Source: JANYLB01 sp963837715
GTDB taxonomy: Bacteria; Actinomycetota; Acidimicrobiia; IMCC26256; JANYLB01
Assembly: GCA_963837715.1 (NCBI GenBank)
Contig: CAWIOF010000002.1
Location: 558,001 to 622,000 of the forward strand
Direction: 5' to 3'
Length of the DNA: 64,000 nucleotides
This document shows, one piece after another, positions 1-8,386 of the stretch. Position 1 is the first letter of the stretch, and each line of letters begins with the position of its first letter. A program made the position numbers and the translations under genes. The notes under the pieces were generated by a model. That model was not told where the DNA came from, did not search any database, and was given only the letters and a program-made list of their open reading frames with translations.

Positions 1-555
1 TCCCTGCAGGTCCCCCCGACCTACAGCGGGATCGAAGTGGTCACGCCGCAGTTCGTCGCCGATGCCCACGCCCAAGATCTGGCCGTCTACGTCTGGTTCA
101 ACGGCGACGACGACGACACGACCGCGAGCTACGAGTCCCTCCTCGACATGGGCGTCGACGGCTTCATCACAGGGAAGCCGAAGCTGCTCCAGCAGACGCT
201 CGACGCGAGGGCAGCCTCGTTCACCACGCCGCTCGAGGCGGGGCCCGGTCGCGACCGCATCTCCACCGGCACCGGCGAGGTCGATCTCGTCTGCCCGCGG
301 CGCACGGCCGCGCGGTGTGGCGCGCTCGTTGTCGTGCTCGGGTTCTGGCCGGGCGGGCGGACTCCGGTGCTCGTCGCGTTCGGCCCGCTGGTCGACCTCG
401 GTCGGAGCGAAACCCGGAGGGTGCGCCTGAGCATCACCTGGCCGGGACGGATCTGGGCCCGGGCCAACCCGGGCGCGACCGCCGTGGCCCTCCTCATGCC
501 GACGAACCGAGACACAGCCGTCTCGGTCGTACCCATCCCCGTCGGCACCATCTGA
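1..555 (+). CDS. Glycerophosphodiester phosphodiesterase, C-terminal part (partial at window edge)
   Basis: The 184 visible residues are open from base 1, so the start lies outside the window. The first ~75 residues match the end of a GDPD TIM barrel: a beta strand ending in VWFN, then a helix leading to GVDGFITGKP, the usual last strand in which the barrel closes ('tdGiiTD.P'). GDPD enzymes hydrolyse glycerophosphodiesters to glycerol-3-phosphate and an alcohol. The catalytic residues are in the missing N-terminal half. About 100 further residues after the barrel, with hydrophobic strands and no motif I know, form an unusual C-terminal extension. The gene ends 57 bases before rnj on the same strand. 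Confidence 0.65.
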   Translation, partial: SLQVPPTYSGIEVVTPQFVADAHAQDLAVYVWFNGDDDDTTASYESLLDMGVDGFITGKPKLLQQTLDARAASFTTPLEAGPGRDRISTGTGEVDLVCPRRTAARCGALVVVLGFWPGGRTPVLVAFGPLVDLGRSETRRVRLSITWPGRIWARANPGATAVALLMPTNRDTAVSVVPIPVGTI

Positions 556-612
556 GCCGGCGCGCGTTCGGCGATCGCCTCGGCATCGCGAACCCCGAGT
601 AGCCTCCGAGCG

Positions 613-2310
613 ATGGCGGCTGGGAAACGCAAGAAGAGTGCCCGCGGCGACGCGGTCCGGATCGTGTTCCTCGGCGGTCTCGGCGAGATCGGCCGCAACT
701 GCATGTGCATCGAGGTCGAGGGCCGGATCCTCGTCGACGACTGCGGGATCATGTTCCCCGAAGTCGACATGCCCGGCGTCGATCTCGTGCTCCCCGACTT
801 CACCTACCTCCGGGAGAACGCGGATCGGGTCGAGGGCGTGCTCCTCACTCACGCCCACGAAGACCACGCCGGCGGACTCGCGTTCCTGCTGCGCGACCTC
901 TCGGTGCCGATCTACGGCTCGAAGCTCTCCCTCGGCCTGGCCAAGAACCGGATCGAGGAAGCCGGCCTGATGGGCCGGACGCAGATGATCCCCGTCGAAG
1001 ACGGCGAGCGGATCCAGATCGGGCCGTTCGACTGTGAGTTCATCCCGGTCACGCACTCGGTCCCGCACGCGTTCGCGATCGCGTTCCACACCCCGGTCGG
1101 CACGATCCTCCACACGGGCGACTTCAAGCTCGACCTCAACCCGGTCGACGGTCGCACCACCGACCTCGCCCACATCGGTGAGATCGCCAAGCGCGACGGC
1201 GGGGTTCGGCTGCTCCTGTCCGACTCCACCAACGCGGAACGCCCTGGTTTCACCCCGTCGGAATCGACGGTCGGCGACGCGATGCGCACGGTGTTCCGTG
1301 ACCACCCCGACCGTCGGTTCATCGTCGCGAGCTTCGCGTCGCACCTCCACCGGGTGCGTCAGGTGGCTGAGGCCGCACTCGAGGCCGGCCGCAAGATCTC
1401 GTTCCTCGGACGCTCGATGGTCAACAACGTCACGCTCGCCCGCGAGATGGGTCTCCTCGACGTCCCGGTGAAGAGCGTCATCGACATCTCCGAGGCGGCG
1501 AAGCTCCCGCCGGGCCAGGTGTGCGTCATCTGCACCGGTTCCCAGGGCGAACCGCTCAGCGCGCTCTCGCTCATGGCTGCACGCGAGCACAAGTTCGTGA
1601 AGATCGGCGACACCGACGTCGTCGTGATCTCGGCGCACGCGATCCCCGGCAACGAGGTCAACGTCACGCGAGTCATCGACGCGCTGTGGCGGGCCGGGGC
1701 CGAGGTGATCCACGGGGGCGACGCACCGGTGCACGTCTCAGGTCATGCCTCGCAGGAGGAGCTCAAGGTCATCTTGAGCCTCACGAAGCCCGACCACTTC
1801 GTTCCCGTGCACGGCGAGTACCACCACATGATCAACCACGCGCGCCTCGCGATCGCCAGCGGCGTCGCCGAGGACAGCACGATCGTTTGCGAAGACGGCG
1901 ACCGACTGACCCTGTACAAGGATCGGATGGAGGTCGAGCGTGGGGCGGTGCCGGCCGGTTACCAGTTCGTCGACGGGATCGTCGGCGACGTCGGTCACGG
2001 CGTGCTGCGCGACCGCCAGAACCTCGCCGAGGAAGGCGTCGTGGTCGTGATCGTCACCCTCGACAAGAAGTCGGGTGAGGTCGTCACCGGGCCCGAGATC
2101 GTCACCCGCGGCTGGGTCTACGCCCCCGAAGCCGAGGAACTGCTCGAAGAGGCGCGGCAGGCGGTGCTCAAGTCGATCGAGGACGCGACCAACGAGGGCA
2201 TCACCGACCTCGACACCATGCGGCGACACGCCCGCAAGGGCCTCGGACGCTTCATCCACGACAAGACGAAGCGTCGCCCGACCGTCATCCCCGTCGTGAT
2301 GGAAGTCTGA
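613..2310 (+). CDS. rnj: Ribonuclease J
   Basis: RNase J is a metallo-beta-lactamase/beta-CASP nuclease with 5'-3' exonuclease and endonuclease activity in RNA maturation and decay. The 565-residue length is normal for the family. The lactamase fold starts near residue 16 (RIVFLGGLGEIGRNC), and the zinc-binding HxHxDH is HAHEDH at 80-85. Further metal ligands are visible in the segments around THSVPH and HTGDFK. The C-terminal region has the family's VHGEYHH motif and ends in a conserved C-terminal domain. The ATG is followed by a basic KRKK stretch, as in other actinobacterial RNase J proteins. It is followed 24 bases later by an SDR gene on the same strand. Confidence 0.95.
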   Translation: MAAGKRKKSARGDAVRIVFLGGLGEIGRNCMCIEVEGRILVDDCGIMFPEVDMPGVDLVLPDFTYLRENADRVEGVLLTHAHEDHAGGLAFLLRDLSVPIYGSKLSLGLAKNRIEEAGLMGRTQMIPVEDGERIQIGPFDCEFIPVTHSVPHAFAIAFHTPVGTILHTGDFKLDLNPVDGRTTDLAHIGEIAKRDGGVRLLLSDSTNAERPGFTPSESTVGDAMRTVFRDHPDRRFIVASFASHLHRVRQVAEAALEAGRKISFLGRSMVNNVTLAREMGLLDVPVKSVIDISEAAKLPPGQVCVICTGSQGEPLSALSLMAAREHKFVKIGDTDVVVISAHAIPGNEVNVTRVIDALWRAGAEVIHGGDAPVHVSGHASQEELKVILSLTKPDHFVPVHGEYHHMINHARLAIASGVAEDSTIVCEDGDRLTLYKDRMEVERGAVPAGYQFVDGIVGDVGHGVLRDRQNLAEEGVVVVIVTLDKKSGEVVTGPEIVTRGWVYAPEAEELLEEARQAVLKSIEDATNEGITDLDTMRRHARKGLGRFIHDKTKRRPTVIPVVMEV

Positions 2311-2334
2311 CCGCCCGTGTCGGAACGCTCCTAG

Positions 2335-3114
2335 ATGGCGACGATCCGCGACTGGTCGAACTTCATTGCCGGTCGCACGGCGCTCGTCACCGGTGGGGGC
2401 GGGGGAGTGGGTCGGGCGATCGCGATCCAGATGGCGCGCGCGGGTGCCGAGGTCTGGGTCAACGACGTGCACCTCGACCGCGCCGAGAAGGTGTGTGCCG
2501 AGATCGAAGCCGAACGGCTCACCGCGCATCCAGTCGTGGCCGACGTCACCGACCGCGACGCCGTGCTCGCGATGCACGCAGCAACCGGATCGCTCGACAT
2601 CCTCGTGAACAACGCGGGGATCCCGGTGGAGGGTTTCCCGATCAAGTCGTTCGTGGAGACCGGGCCCGAGGAGTGGGATCCGCTCATCCGCCTGAACCTC
2701 GCGGCCGTGCTCAACGTCACCCGCGCGTACCTCCCCGACATGATCGAGCAGCGGTGGGGTCGGGTGCTCACGATCGTCTCCGACGCCGGCAGGCGTGGGG
2801 AGCGCAAGCAGGTGGTCTACGGCGCGGCGAAAGCCGCCGCCATGGGCTTCTCCCGAGGCCTCGCCGCAGAGGTCGGACGCGATGGTGTGACCGTGAACTG
2901 CATCGCGCTGGGGACCATGAAGCACGGTCAGATGGCCGACGCGCTCGACGCCGATCCCGCGCTCGAGGCGAAGCTCGCCCGGGCCTATCCCGTCGGGAGG
3001 GTGGGGACCCCCGCCGACCCGGCACCCCTCGCGGTGTTGCTCTGCAGCGACGCCGGGGAGTGGATCACCGGCCAGGTGTATCCCGTCGACGGCGGCTACG
3101 CCCCCGCATTGTGA
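2335..3114 (+). CDS. Short-chain dehydrogenase/reductase (SDR)
   Basis: This 259-residue classical SDR probably catalyses an NAD(P)-dependent oxidoreduction; the substrate is unknown. The nucleotide-binding glycine motif is TGGGGGVG at residues 19-26. NNAG follows the fourth strand, and the catalytic Tyr-x3-Lys is YGAAK at 162-166. The C-terminus ITGQVYPVDGGYAP is typical of the family. It lies 24 bases after rnj and 24 bases before a GNAT gene, so the three may be cotranscribed. Nothing else links it functionally to RNase J. Confidence 0.85.
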   Translation: MATIRDWSNFIAGRTALVTGGGGGVGRAIAIQMARAGAEVWVNDVHLDRAEKVCAEIEAERLTAHPVVADVTDRDAVLAMHAATGSLDILVNNAGIPVEGFPIKSFVETGPEEWDPLIRLNLAAVLNVTRAYLPDMIEQRWGRVLTIVSDAGRRGERKQVVYGAAKAAAMGFSRGLAAEVGRDGVTVNCIALGTMKHGQMADALDADPALEAKLARAYPVGRVGTPADPAPLAVLLCSDAGEWITGQVYPVDGGYAPAL

Positions 3115-3138
3115 ACGAAGTCTGAGTACCCTCGCCGG

Positions 3139-4107
3139 GTGATGGACCTTCCCCCGGGGTACCGCCTGCGAGCACCGCGCCCGCGGGACGCGCCCGAGGT
3201 CGCTGCGGTCGTCGTCGCCCACGACATCGCCGACTTCGGTGAGCCCGACTTCAGCGAGCACGACCTCCTCGACGACTGGGAACGGCCGCGCTTCGAACTC
3301 GAGCGCGACGCGTGGGTCCTCGTCGGTCCGACCGGCCGCCTCGTCGCGTACGCGTTCGTGTGGCAGGCCGAGCCGGGGACCCAACTCGAAGCCGACGCGT
3401 TCGTCGCGCCCGAGTACGGCGGCCGGGGTCTCGGCGGCCGGCTGATCGACCTCATCGAGACCCGCGCGGTGGAGATCGCGTCGGGATCGCTGGCACGCGA
3501 GGTCACCCTCGGGATGTACGCGTCGCGGGCCAACACCGCGAAGCGCGACCTGCTCGAACGGCGCGACTACAAGCCGGTGCACACCCGCCTTCGTCTGAAG
3601 GTCGACCTGGCCCGGCGCGAAACCGAAGCCGCGGCCGCGGTGTCGCCCGACATCGTGGTGCGGCAGTTCGATCCGCGGACCGACGAGGATGCAGTGCGCG
3701 AGGTGATGGACGAGGCGTTCCTCGGCCGGGCTCGGTACTCGCGCCGGCGCGTCGACGAGTGGCTCGACCTCCGGGTCCGGCACCCCGCGTTCGACCCGAA
3801 GCTCTGGCGGGTCGCGTGTGCGACCGACGGCGAGGGCCGGCCCGTGGTGGGGGCGATCCTCGTCTACGACGTCGGGGGGACGGGCTACGTCAGCAGCGTC
3901 GGGGTACAGGTGCCGTGGCGGGGGCGGGGCGTCGGCCAGGCCCTGCTCACCGAAGCCTTCGCCGCGCTGCGCGACCGCGGCCAGATGCGGGTGGTCGTGG
4001 AGGTCGACGCCGAAGAGGCCGACGGGGCCCGTCGCCTGTACGAACGGGTCGGCATGCGGGTCTCCGAGGAACACGACTGGTTCCAGAAGCACGTCCCGCC
4101 GCCTTGA
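3139..4107 (+). CDS. Tandem GNAT-family N-acetyltransferase
   Basis: The 322-residue protein appears to contain two GNAT folds, as mycothiol synthase (MshD) and related actinobacterial acetyltransferases do. The first acetyl-CoA-binding loop is near YGGRGLGGRLIDL (about residues 93-106). The second, VPWRGRGVGQALL, is about residues 257-269 and fits the R/Q-x-x-G-x-G/A pyrophosphate-binding motif. The acceptor substrate cannot be told from sequence; MshD is one possibility, but the general two-domain similarity is not enough to name it. The TGA stop directly abuts the first copy of the dispersed repeat. Confidence 0.75.
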   Translation: MMDLPPGYRLRAPRPRDAPEVAAVVVAHDIADFGEPDFSEHDLLDDWERPRFELERDAWVLVGPTGRLVAYAFVWQAEPGTQLEADAFVAPEYGGRGLGGRLIDLIETRAVEIASGSLAREVTLGMYASRANTAKRDLLERRDYKPVHTRLRLKVDLARRETEAAAAVSPDIVVRQFDPRTDEDAVREVMDEAFLGRARYSRRRVDEWLDLRVRHPAFDPKLWRVACATDGEGRPVVGAILVYDVGGTGYVSSVGVQVPWRGRGVGQALLTEAFAALRDRGQMRVVVEVDAEEADGARRLYERVGMRVSEEHDWFQKHVPPP

Positions 4108-4108
4108 C

Positions 4109-4363
4109 GGTCGAATCCGCTGCGCCGGCTCGATCGCTCACCGGTTCAGCTCCCGTGGTGGGTGTCCGCCGGCTCCGCTCCTTCTCCTGCCTGATGGTCG
4201 AATCGGCTGCGCCGGCTCGATCGCTCACCGGTTCAGCTCCCGTGGTGGGTGTCCGCCGGCTCCGCTCCTTCTCCTGCCTGATGGTCGAATCGGCTGCGCC
4301 GGCTCGATCGCTCACCGGTTCAGCTCCCGTGGAGGGTGTCCGCCGGCTCCGCTCCTTCTCCTG
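4109..4363 (+). repeat. Three tandem copies of dispersed ~87-bp repeat
   Basis: Three nearly identical units start at 4109, 4196 and 4283, exactly 87 bases apart. Each opens with GGTCGAATCSGCTGCGCC, continues through GGCTCGATCGCTCACC, has a slightly variable middle, and closes with CCGCCGGCTCCGCTCCTTCT. A TGAYGG sequence precedes each unit, and the GNAT stop codon is part of the first. The 4364-4423 leader to ftsK shows no clear promoter. The same element recurs at 6927, 14682 (inverted), 22556 and 62168, with a fragment at 8268. Confidence 0.9.
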
Positions 4364-4423
4364 ACCACCCTGTGTGGTTGGTGGTCCCTGTGTTACTGGT
4401 GTTGCCACTGTTAATCTGCCCCC

Positions 4424-6925
4424 GTGGCCACCCCCCGCAAGCGCAGCAGCTCGAAGCCCCGCCCCTCGTCGGCATCGAAGGGCCGCACCGCAACGAAGAA
4501 GCGGGCCCCCGCCAAGCGGCGCGCCCCGAAGGCGCGTCGTCGGCCGACGACCACCCGTCGGGGCCCCGCCCGTCCCTCGGCCGCCGTCCGCGCCCGTGAG
4601 GCGATCGGACGCCAGCTCGGCAGTCACACCGCCGATGTCGTCGGCATCCTCCTCATGGCGTTCGGGGCGCTCACCGCCCTCGCGCTCGCCACCAACCTCG
4701 TCGGCCCCATCGGACGCGCGCTCGCGTCGGGCATCACGTTCTTCCTCGGTGGGGGAGCGTTCCTCGTTCCCGTCGCGTGCTTCGGTGCTGCCGTGCTCGT
4801 GCTCGCGCCGCGTCGGATCGACGACGAAGAAGCGCCGGCGCCCGCACCCCTGCGGATCGGACTCGGAATCGCGCTGCTCGTCATCGGGATCACCGGACTC
4901 CTGCACCTCACGGGCAGCAGCCCGGCGATCGACGCTGCGTCGGATGAGCTCCGACGCGCGGGCGGCCTGCTCGGAGCCGCGTTCGGCGGTCCGGTGCGTT
5001 CGGGTCTCGGTGACCTGGGGGCCGGGGTCGTGTTCCTGTGCATCGCGATCCTCGGCGCGCTCCTCGCGCCCGGCATCCCGCTCCGACAGGTCCTGGCCGC
5101 GATCTCCAAGGCGACGGTCGCAGTCGTGCACGCGATCCGCGACTGGCTCGAACCCGATGCGATCACCGCGGAGCTGGTCGACGACGGCGACGTACTCGCG
5201 TCCGATCCCGAACCGACCGGGCCGGCCCGACGAGTCACCGCCGCGCAGCTCTACGACCAGTTCGCGGACAGTGAGCCGGAGCCGGAACCCGAACCCGAAC
5301 CGGTCGTCGATCTCGTCGAAGACGAGCCCGAACCCGACGATGCCGACCTCGCGGCGGAGGATCTCCCCGCGGTGCCCGTGCCCGTCCTCGATCCGGCCGC
5401 CGACGACGACATGTCGCAGCTCGCGATCGATCTCGGCCCGAGCCACCGACCGCCGGTGTGGAAGCTCCCGCCGAAGACGATCCTGGCGCGCGGGACCGGC
5501 GGCAAGGTCGACCAGCGCGTCGTCCAGGCCGGTGGACAGGTGCTCGAGGCCACGCTGCGGGAGTTCGGCGTCGAAGCGAGCCTCATCGGCATGACCGTCG
5601 GGCCGACCGTCACCCGGTACGAGCTCGAGCTCGCCGCCGGGGTGAAGGTGAGCCGCGTCACGAGCTTGAACAAGGAGATCGCCTATTCGATGGCGAGCCA
5701 CGACGTGCGCATCCTCGCCCCGATCCCGGGGCGGAGTGCGATCGGCGTCGAGGTGCCCAACAAGCAACGTCCGCTCGTGACGCTCGGCGACGTGCTCGCG
5801 AGCGAAGAGGCCCGCAAGGCCACCAACCCGCTCGAGGTCGGGCTCGGGCGAGACATCGCCGGACGCGACGTCATGATCGAGCTGGCCAAGATGCCCCACC
5901 TCCTCATCGCCGGAACGACCGGGGCCGGGAAGTCGAGCTGCATCAACAGCATCGTCACGTCGATCCTCATGCGCGCCACGCCCGAGCAGGTCCGCCTGAT
6001 CCTCGTCGACCCGAAGCGGGTCGAGCTCGGCCGCTACGACGGTCTCCCGCACCTCCTCACCTCGGTGGTCACGAACCCGAAGAAGGCTGCGAACGCGCTC
6101 GACTGGGCCGTGCGCGAGATGGAGATGCGCTACGAGATGCTGGCGGAGGTCGGCACGCGCGACATCGACGGCTACAACGCGATGTTCGACCGCGGCGAGC
6201 TCCCCACCGAGGAAGATCCAGATCCGCACGGCGGCAAGAACTACGTCCGCCTGCCCTACATCCTCGTGGTCGTCGACGAGCTCTCCGACCTCATGATGGT
6301 CGCGGCGCGTGACGTCGAGAGCGCGGTCTGCCGCCTCGCGCAGATGGCCCGCGCCGTCGGGATCCACCTCGTGATCGCGACCCAGCGTCCGTCGGTCGAC
6401 GTGATCACCGGACTCATCAAGGCCAACGTGCCGAGCCGACTCGCGTTCAAGGTCCGCAGCGTCACCGACTCCCGGGTCATCCTCGACCAGGCCGGGGCGG
6501 AGAAGCTCGTCGGTCAGGGCGACATGCTCATGATCACGCTGTCATCGAGCCTCGGTCAGCGCATCCAGGGCGCCTGGGTCGACGAGGAGTGCGTGCGCAA
6601 GGTGGTCGCCCACTGGCGGCGCCAGGCGCGCCAGCCGAACTACGTCGAGGGCATCGCCGAGGACACCGCGACGGGTTCCGGTGGTCCCGGCGGCGACATG
6701 GACGGCGACGACGACCTGCTCGACCAGGCGATGGAGCTCGTCGTCACCGGCGGCCTCGGCTCGACGAGCATGTTGCAGCGCAAGCTCCGTGTCGGCTTCG
6801 CCCGGGCGGGCCGCCTCATGGACCTGCTCGAGCAACGCGGCGTGGTCGGCCCGTCGGAGGGCTCGAAGGCCCGCTCCGTCCTCATGACGAGCGAAGAGCT
6901 CGAAGAGATGCGAAGCAGAGCTTGA
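4424..6925 (+). CDS. ftsK: DNA translocase FtsK/SpoIIIE
   Basis: This 833-residue protein pumps chromosomal DNA through the division septum. A basic Lys/Arg-rich N-terminus (about 1-50) is followed by several hydrophobic membrane segments (about 70-235). An acidic Glu/Pro-rich linker (SEPEPEPEPEP, about 283-315) leads to the motor domain. Walker A is GTTGAGKS at 497-504, and the Walker B segment is ILVVVDELSDLMM. The C-terminal winged-helix gamma domain, starting near DDLLDQAMELV, is the part that reads polar KOPS/SRS sequences. GTG is chosen as start because the basic N-terminus begins there. A pair of dispersed repeats starts at the stop codon. Confidence 0.95.
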   Translation: MATPRKRSSSKPRPSSASKGRTATKKRAPAKRRAPKARRRPTTTRRGPARPSAAVRAREAIGRQLGSHTADVVGILLMAFGALTALALATNLVGPIGRALASGITFFLGGGAFLVPVACFGAAVLVLAPRRIDDEEAPAPAPLRIGLGIALLVIGITGLLHLTGSSPAIDAASDELRRAGGLLGAAFGGPVRSGLGDLGAGVVFLCIAILGALLAPGIPLRQVLAAISKATVAVVHAIRDWLEPDAITAELVDDGDVLASDPEPTGPARRVTAAQLYDQFADSEPEPEPEPEPVVDLVEDEPEPDDADLAAEDLPAVPVPVLDPAADDDMSQLAIDLGPSHRPPVWKLPPKTILARGTGGKVDQRVVQAGGQVLEATLREFGVEASLIGMTVGPTVTRYELELAAGVKVSRVTSLNKEIAYSMASHDVRILAPIPGRSAIGVEVPNKQRPLVTLGDVLASEEARKATNPLEVGLGRDIAGRDVMIELAKMPHLLIAGTTGAGKSSCINSIVTSILMRATPEQVRLILVDPKRVELGRYDGLPHLLTSVVTNPKKAANALDWAVREMEMRYEMLAEVGTRDIDGYNAMFDRGELPTEEDPDPHGGKNYVRLPYILVVVDELSDLMMVAARDVESAVCRLAQMARAVGIHLVIATQRPSVDVITGLIKANVPSRLAFKVRSVTDSRVILDQAGAEKLVGQGDMLMITLSSSLGQRIQGAWVDEECVRKVVAHWRRQARQPNYVEGIAEDTATGSGGPGGDMDGDDDLLDQAMELVVTGGLGSTSMLQRKLRVGFARAGRLMDLLEQRGVVGPSEGSKARSVLMTSEELEEMRSRA

Positions 6926-6926
6926 T

Positions 6927-7097
6927 GGTCGAATCCGCTGCGGCGGCTCGATCGCTCACCCGCTGAACTCCTGCGTGGGCGTGTCCGCCGCCTCCGCTGC
7001 TTCTCCTGCTTGATGGTCGAATCCGCGGCGGCGGCTCGATCGCTCACCCGTTGAACTCCTGCGTGGGCGTGTTCGCCCGCTCCGCTTCTTCTCTTGG
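6927..7097 (+). repeat. Two tandem copies of the dispersed repeat
   Basis: Units start at 6927 and 7015 (88 bases apart). They share the opening GGTCGAATCCGC and the GGCTCGATCGCTCACCCG core with the 4109 array. The internal part is different (GTTGAACTCCTGCGTGGGC), and the last unit is degenerate at its end (CGCTTCTTCTCTTGG). The ftsK TGA forms the left edge of the first unit. The copies fill the gap between ftsK and the convergent serine-hydrolase gene. Confidence 0.88.
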
Positions 7098-7122
7098 CTC
7101 TCCCAGGCGTGACCGGTCGGAT

Positions 7123-8274
7123 TCAGGCGAGGCAGCGGTAGGCGGCTGCGGCGAGCAGGTGGGCACGGGAGTCGACCGTGCCGAACTCGAGTCGGTTCAT
7201 CACGTACCCGAACCCGAGTTCGGCGTCGGGATCGGCGAAGCCGAGTGAGCCGCCCGCACCCGAGTGGCCGAACGCAGTCGCGCCCACGGGTCCGATGGTC
7301 GGCGCCAGCATGAAGCCGGTCGCGATCCGCATCGGGAAGCCCGTGATCACGTCGGTGTCGTCGGATTGCTCGCGCGTTGCGTCGGCGACCGTCGCAGCAT
7401 CGAGCAGGCGCCTCCCGGCGCCCGGTGGGTCGCCCAGCGGGCCGACGGTCGCCGCGTAGAGGCGCGCGACAGATCGGGCGTCGGTGACCCCGTTCGACGA
7501 CGGCAGCTCGGCCGCATGCAGTTCCGCGGTGTTCCACATGTCGCTGTAGGAGAACAGCCCCGATGGCCCCTGCATCGCACGTCCCGCGAGCGTGTCGGCG
7601 GGGTAGAAGGCGGCGATGCCGTCGAGGACCGCGGCCGGCGGCGGGACGATCGGTGCCACCCGGTGCTCTTCGGCCGCGGGGAGCCCGATCCAGCAGTCGA
7701 GACCCAGTGGAGCCGCGATCTCGTCGGCGAGGAAGTGTCCGAGCGTGCGGCCGGTCACGCGGCGCACGACCTCACCGACGATGAACCCGTACGACCGCAC
7801 GTGGTACCCCTGCGCGGTTCCCGGCTCCCAGTTCGGCGCCTGGGCCGCGATCGCCGCGACGACCGGTTCGCGGGCCGCCACCTCGGCGAGGGTGAGGTCG
7901 CCGTCGATCGCGGCGAGTCCGGCGCGGTGCGCCATGACCGTCCGCAGGGTGATCGCACCCTTGCCCTGCGTCGCGAACTCGGGCCACACGTCGGCGATCG
8001 GAGCATCGAGGTCGAGCTCGCCGCGCTGGGCGAGAAGATGGGCGCAGATCGCCGTGACGCCCTTGGTGGTCGAGAACACGAGCTGGAGGGTGTCGCGCGC
8101 CCACGGTCGCCCGGTCGCCCGATCGGCGAGTCCGGCCCAGATGTCGACCACGGGCCGACCGGACCGGTAGACGCAGCACGCGGCACCGACCTCGCCCCGA
8201 TCGGCGAAGTTCGCAACGAACGCATCGGCGACGGGCCCCCATCCGGGCTCCGCGACGCCTTCAACATGGTTCAC
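7123..8274 (-). CDS. Serine hydrolase, beta-lactamase/family VIII esterase fold
   Basis: The 383-residue product resembles class C beta-lactamases and EstB-like esterases (PF00144). The nucleophile motif S-x-x-K is visible as STTK in LVFSTTKGVTAI. A later Tyr-Gly-Phe (RSYGFIVGEV) stands where class C enzymes have Tyr-x-Asn, which favours an esterase over a penicillinase. The third motif is GHSGAGGS, in place of KTG. No signal peptide is visible, so it is probably cytoplasmic. The GTG start at 8274 begins VNHVEG; an open frame extends further upstream but would run into rimO. A fragment of the dispersed repeat lies over the start. Confidence 0.8.
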   Translation of the reverse strand: MNHVEGVAEPGWGPVADAFVANFADRGEVGAACCVYRSGRPVVDIWAGLADRATGRPWARDTLQLVFSTTKGVTAICAHLLAQRGELDLDAPIADVWPEFATQGKGAITLRTVMAHRAGLAAIDGDLTLAEVAAREPVVAAIAAQAPNWEPGTAQGYHVRSYGFIVGEVVRRVTGRTLGHFLADEIAAPLGLDCWIGLPAAEEHRVAPIVPPPAAVLDGIAAFYPADTLAGRAMQGPSGLFSYSDMWNTAELHAAELPSSNGVTDARSVARLYAATVGPLGDPPGAGRRLLDAATVADATREQSDDTDVITGFPMRIATGFMLAPTIGPVGATAFGHSGAGGSLGFADPDAELGFGYVMNRLEFGTVDSRAHLLAAAAYRCLA

Positions 8275-8308
8275 TCCGGCTGCGGTCCTCGATCGCTCAC
8301 CGGTTTCC
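8268..8308 (+). repeat. Fragment of the dispersed repeat
   Basis: GGTTCACTCCGGCTGCGG followed by CTCGATCGCTCACCGG is a diverged half-copy of the dispersed element; the closing half is lost. It overlaps the start codon of the serine hydrolase on the opposite strand. It therefore sits in the divergent spacer before rimO rather than at a gene end. Confidence 0.6.
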
Positions 8309-8386
8309 GTTCCATGATCAGCCTCCGGACCTCCGCCTGCGTTCACGGCCGAGAGTGTAGGGACAGCGCCCTTGTAGGATCCCGAG

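Noticed and set aside
1738..4092. Very long open frame (784 codons) on the minus strand opposite rnj, the SDR and GNAT genes
   Set aside because: High GC makes antisense frames open. It spans three well-supported genes on the plus strand and its composition (His/Asp/Arg/Val-rich) has no domain.
4109..4363. CRISPR array
   Set aside because: The three units are contiguous 87-bp copies without unique spacers, and no cas genes are present.
3947..6367. 806-codon minus-strand frame opposite the repeat array and ftsK
   Set aside because: The plus-strand FtsK has clear motifs. The antisense product is low-complexity Arg/Glu sequence.
7123..8274. Penicillin-degrading beta-lactamase
   Set aside because: The Tyr-x-Asn and KTG motifs are not conserved and no signal peptide is visible; an esterase is more likely.
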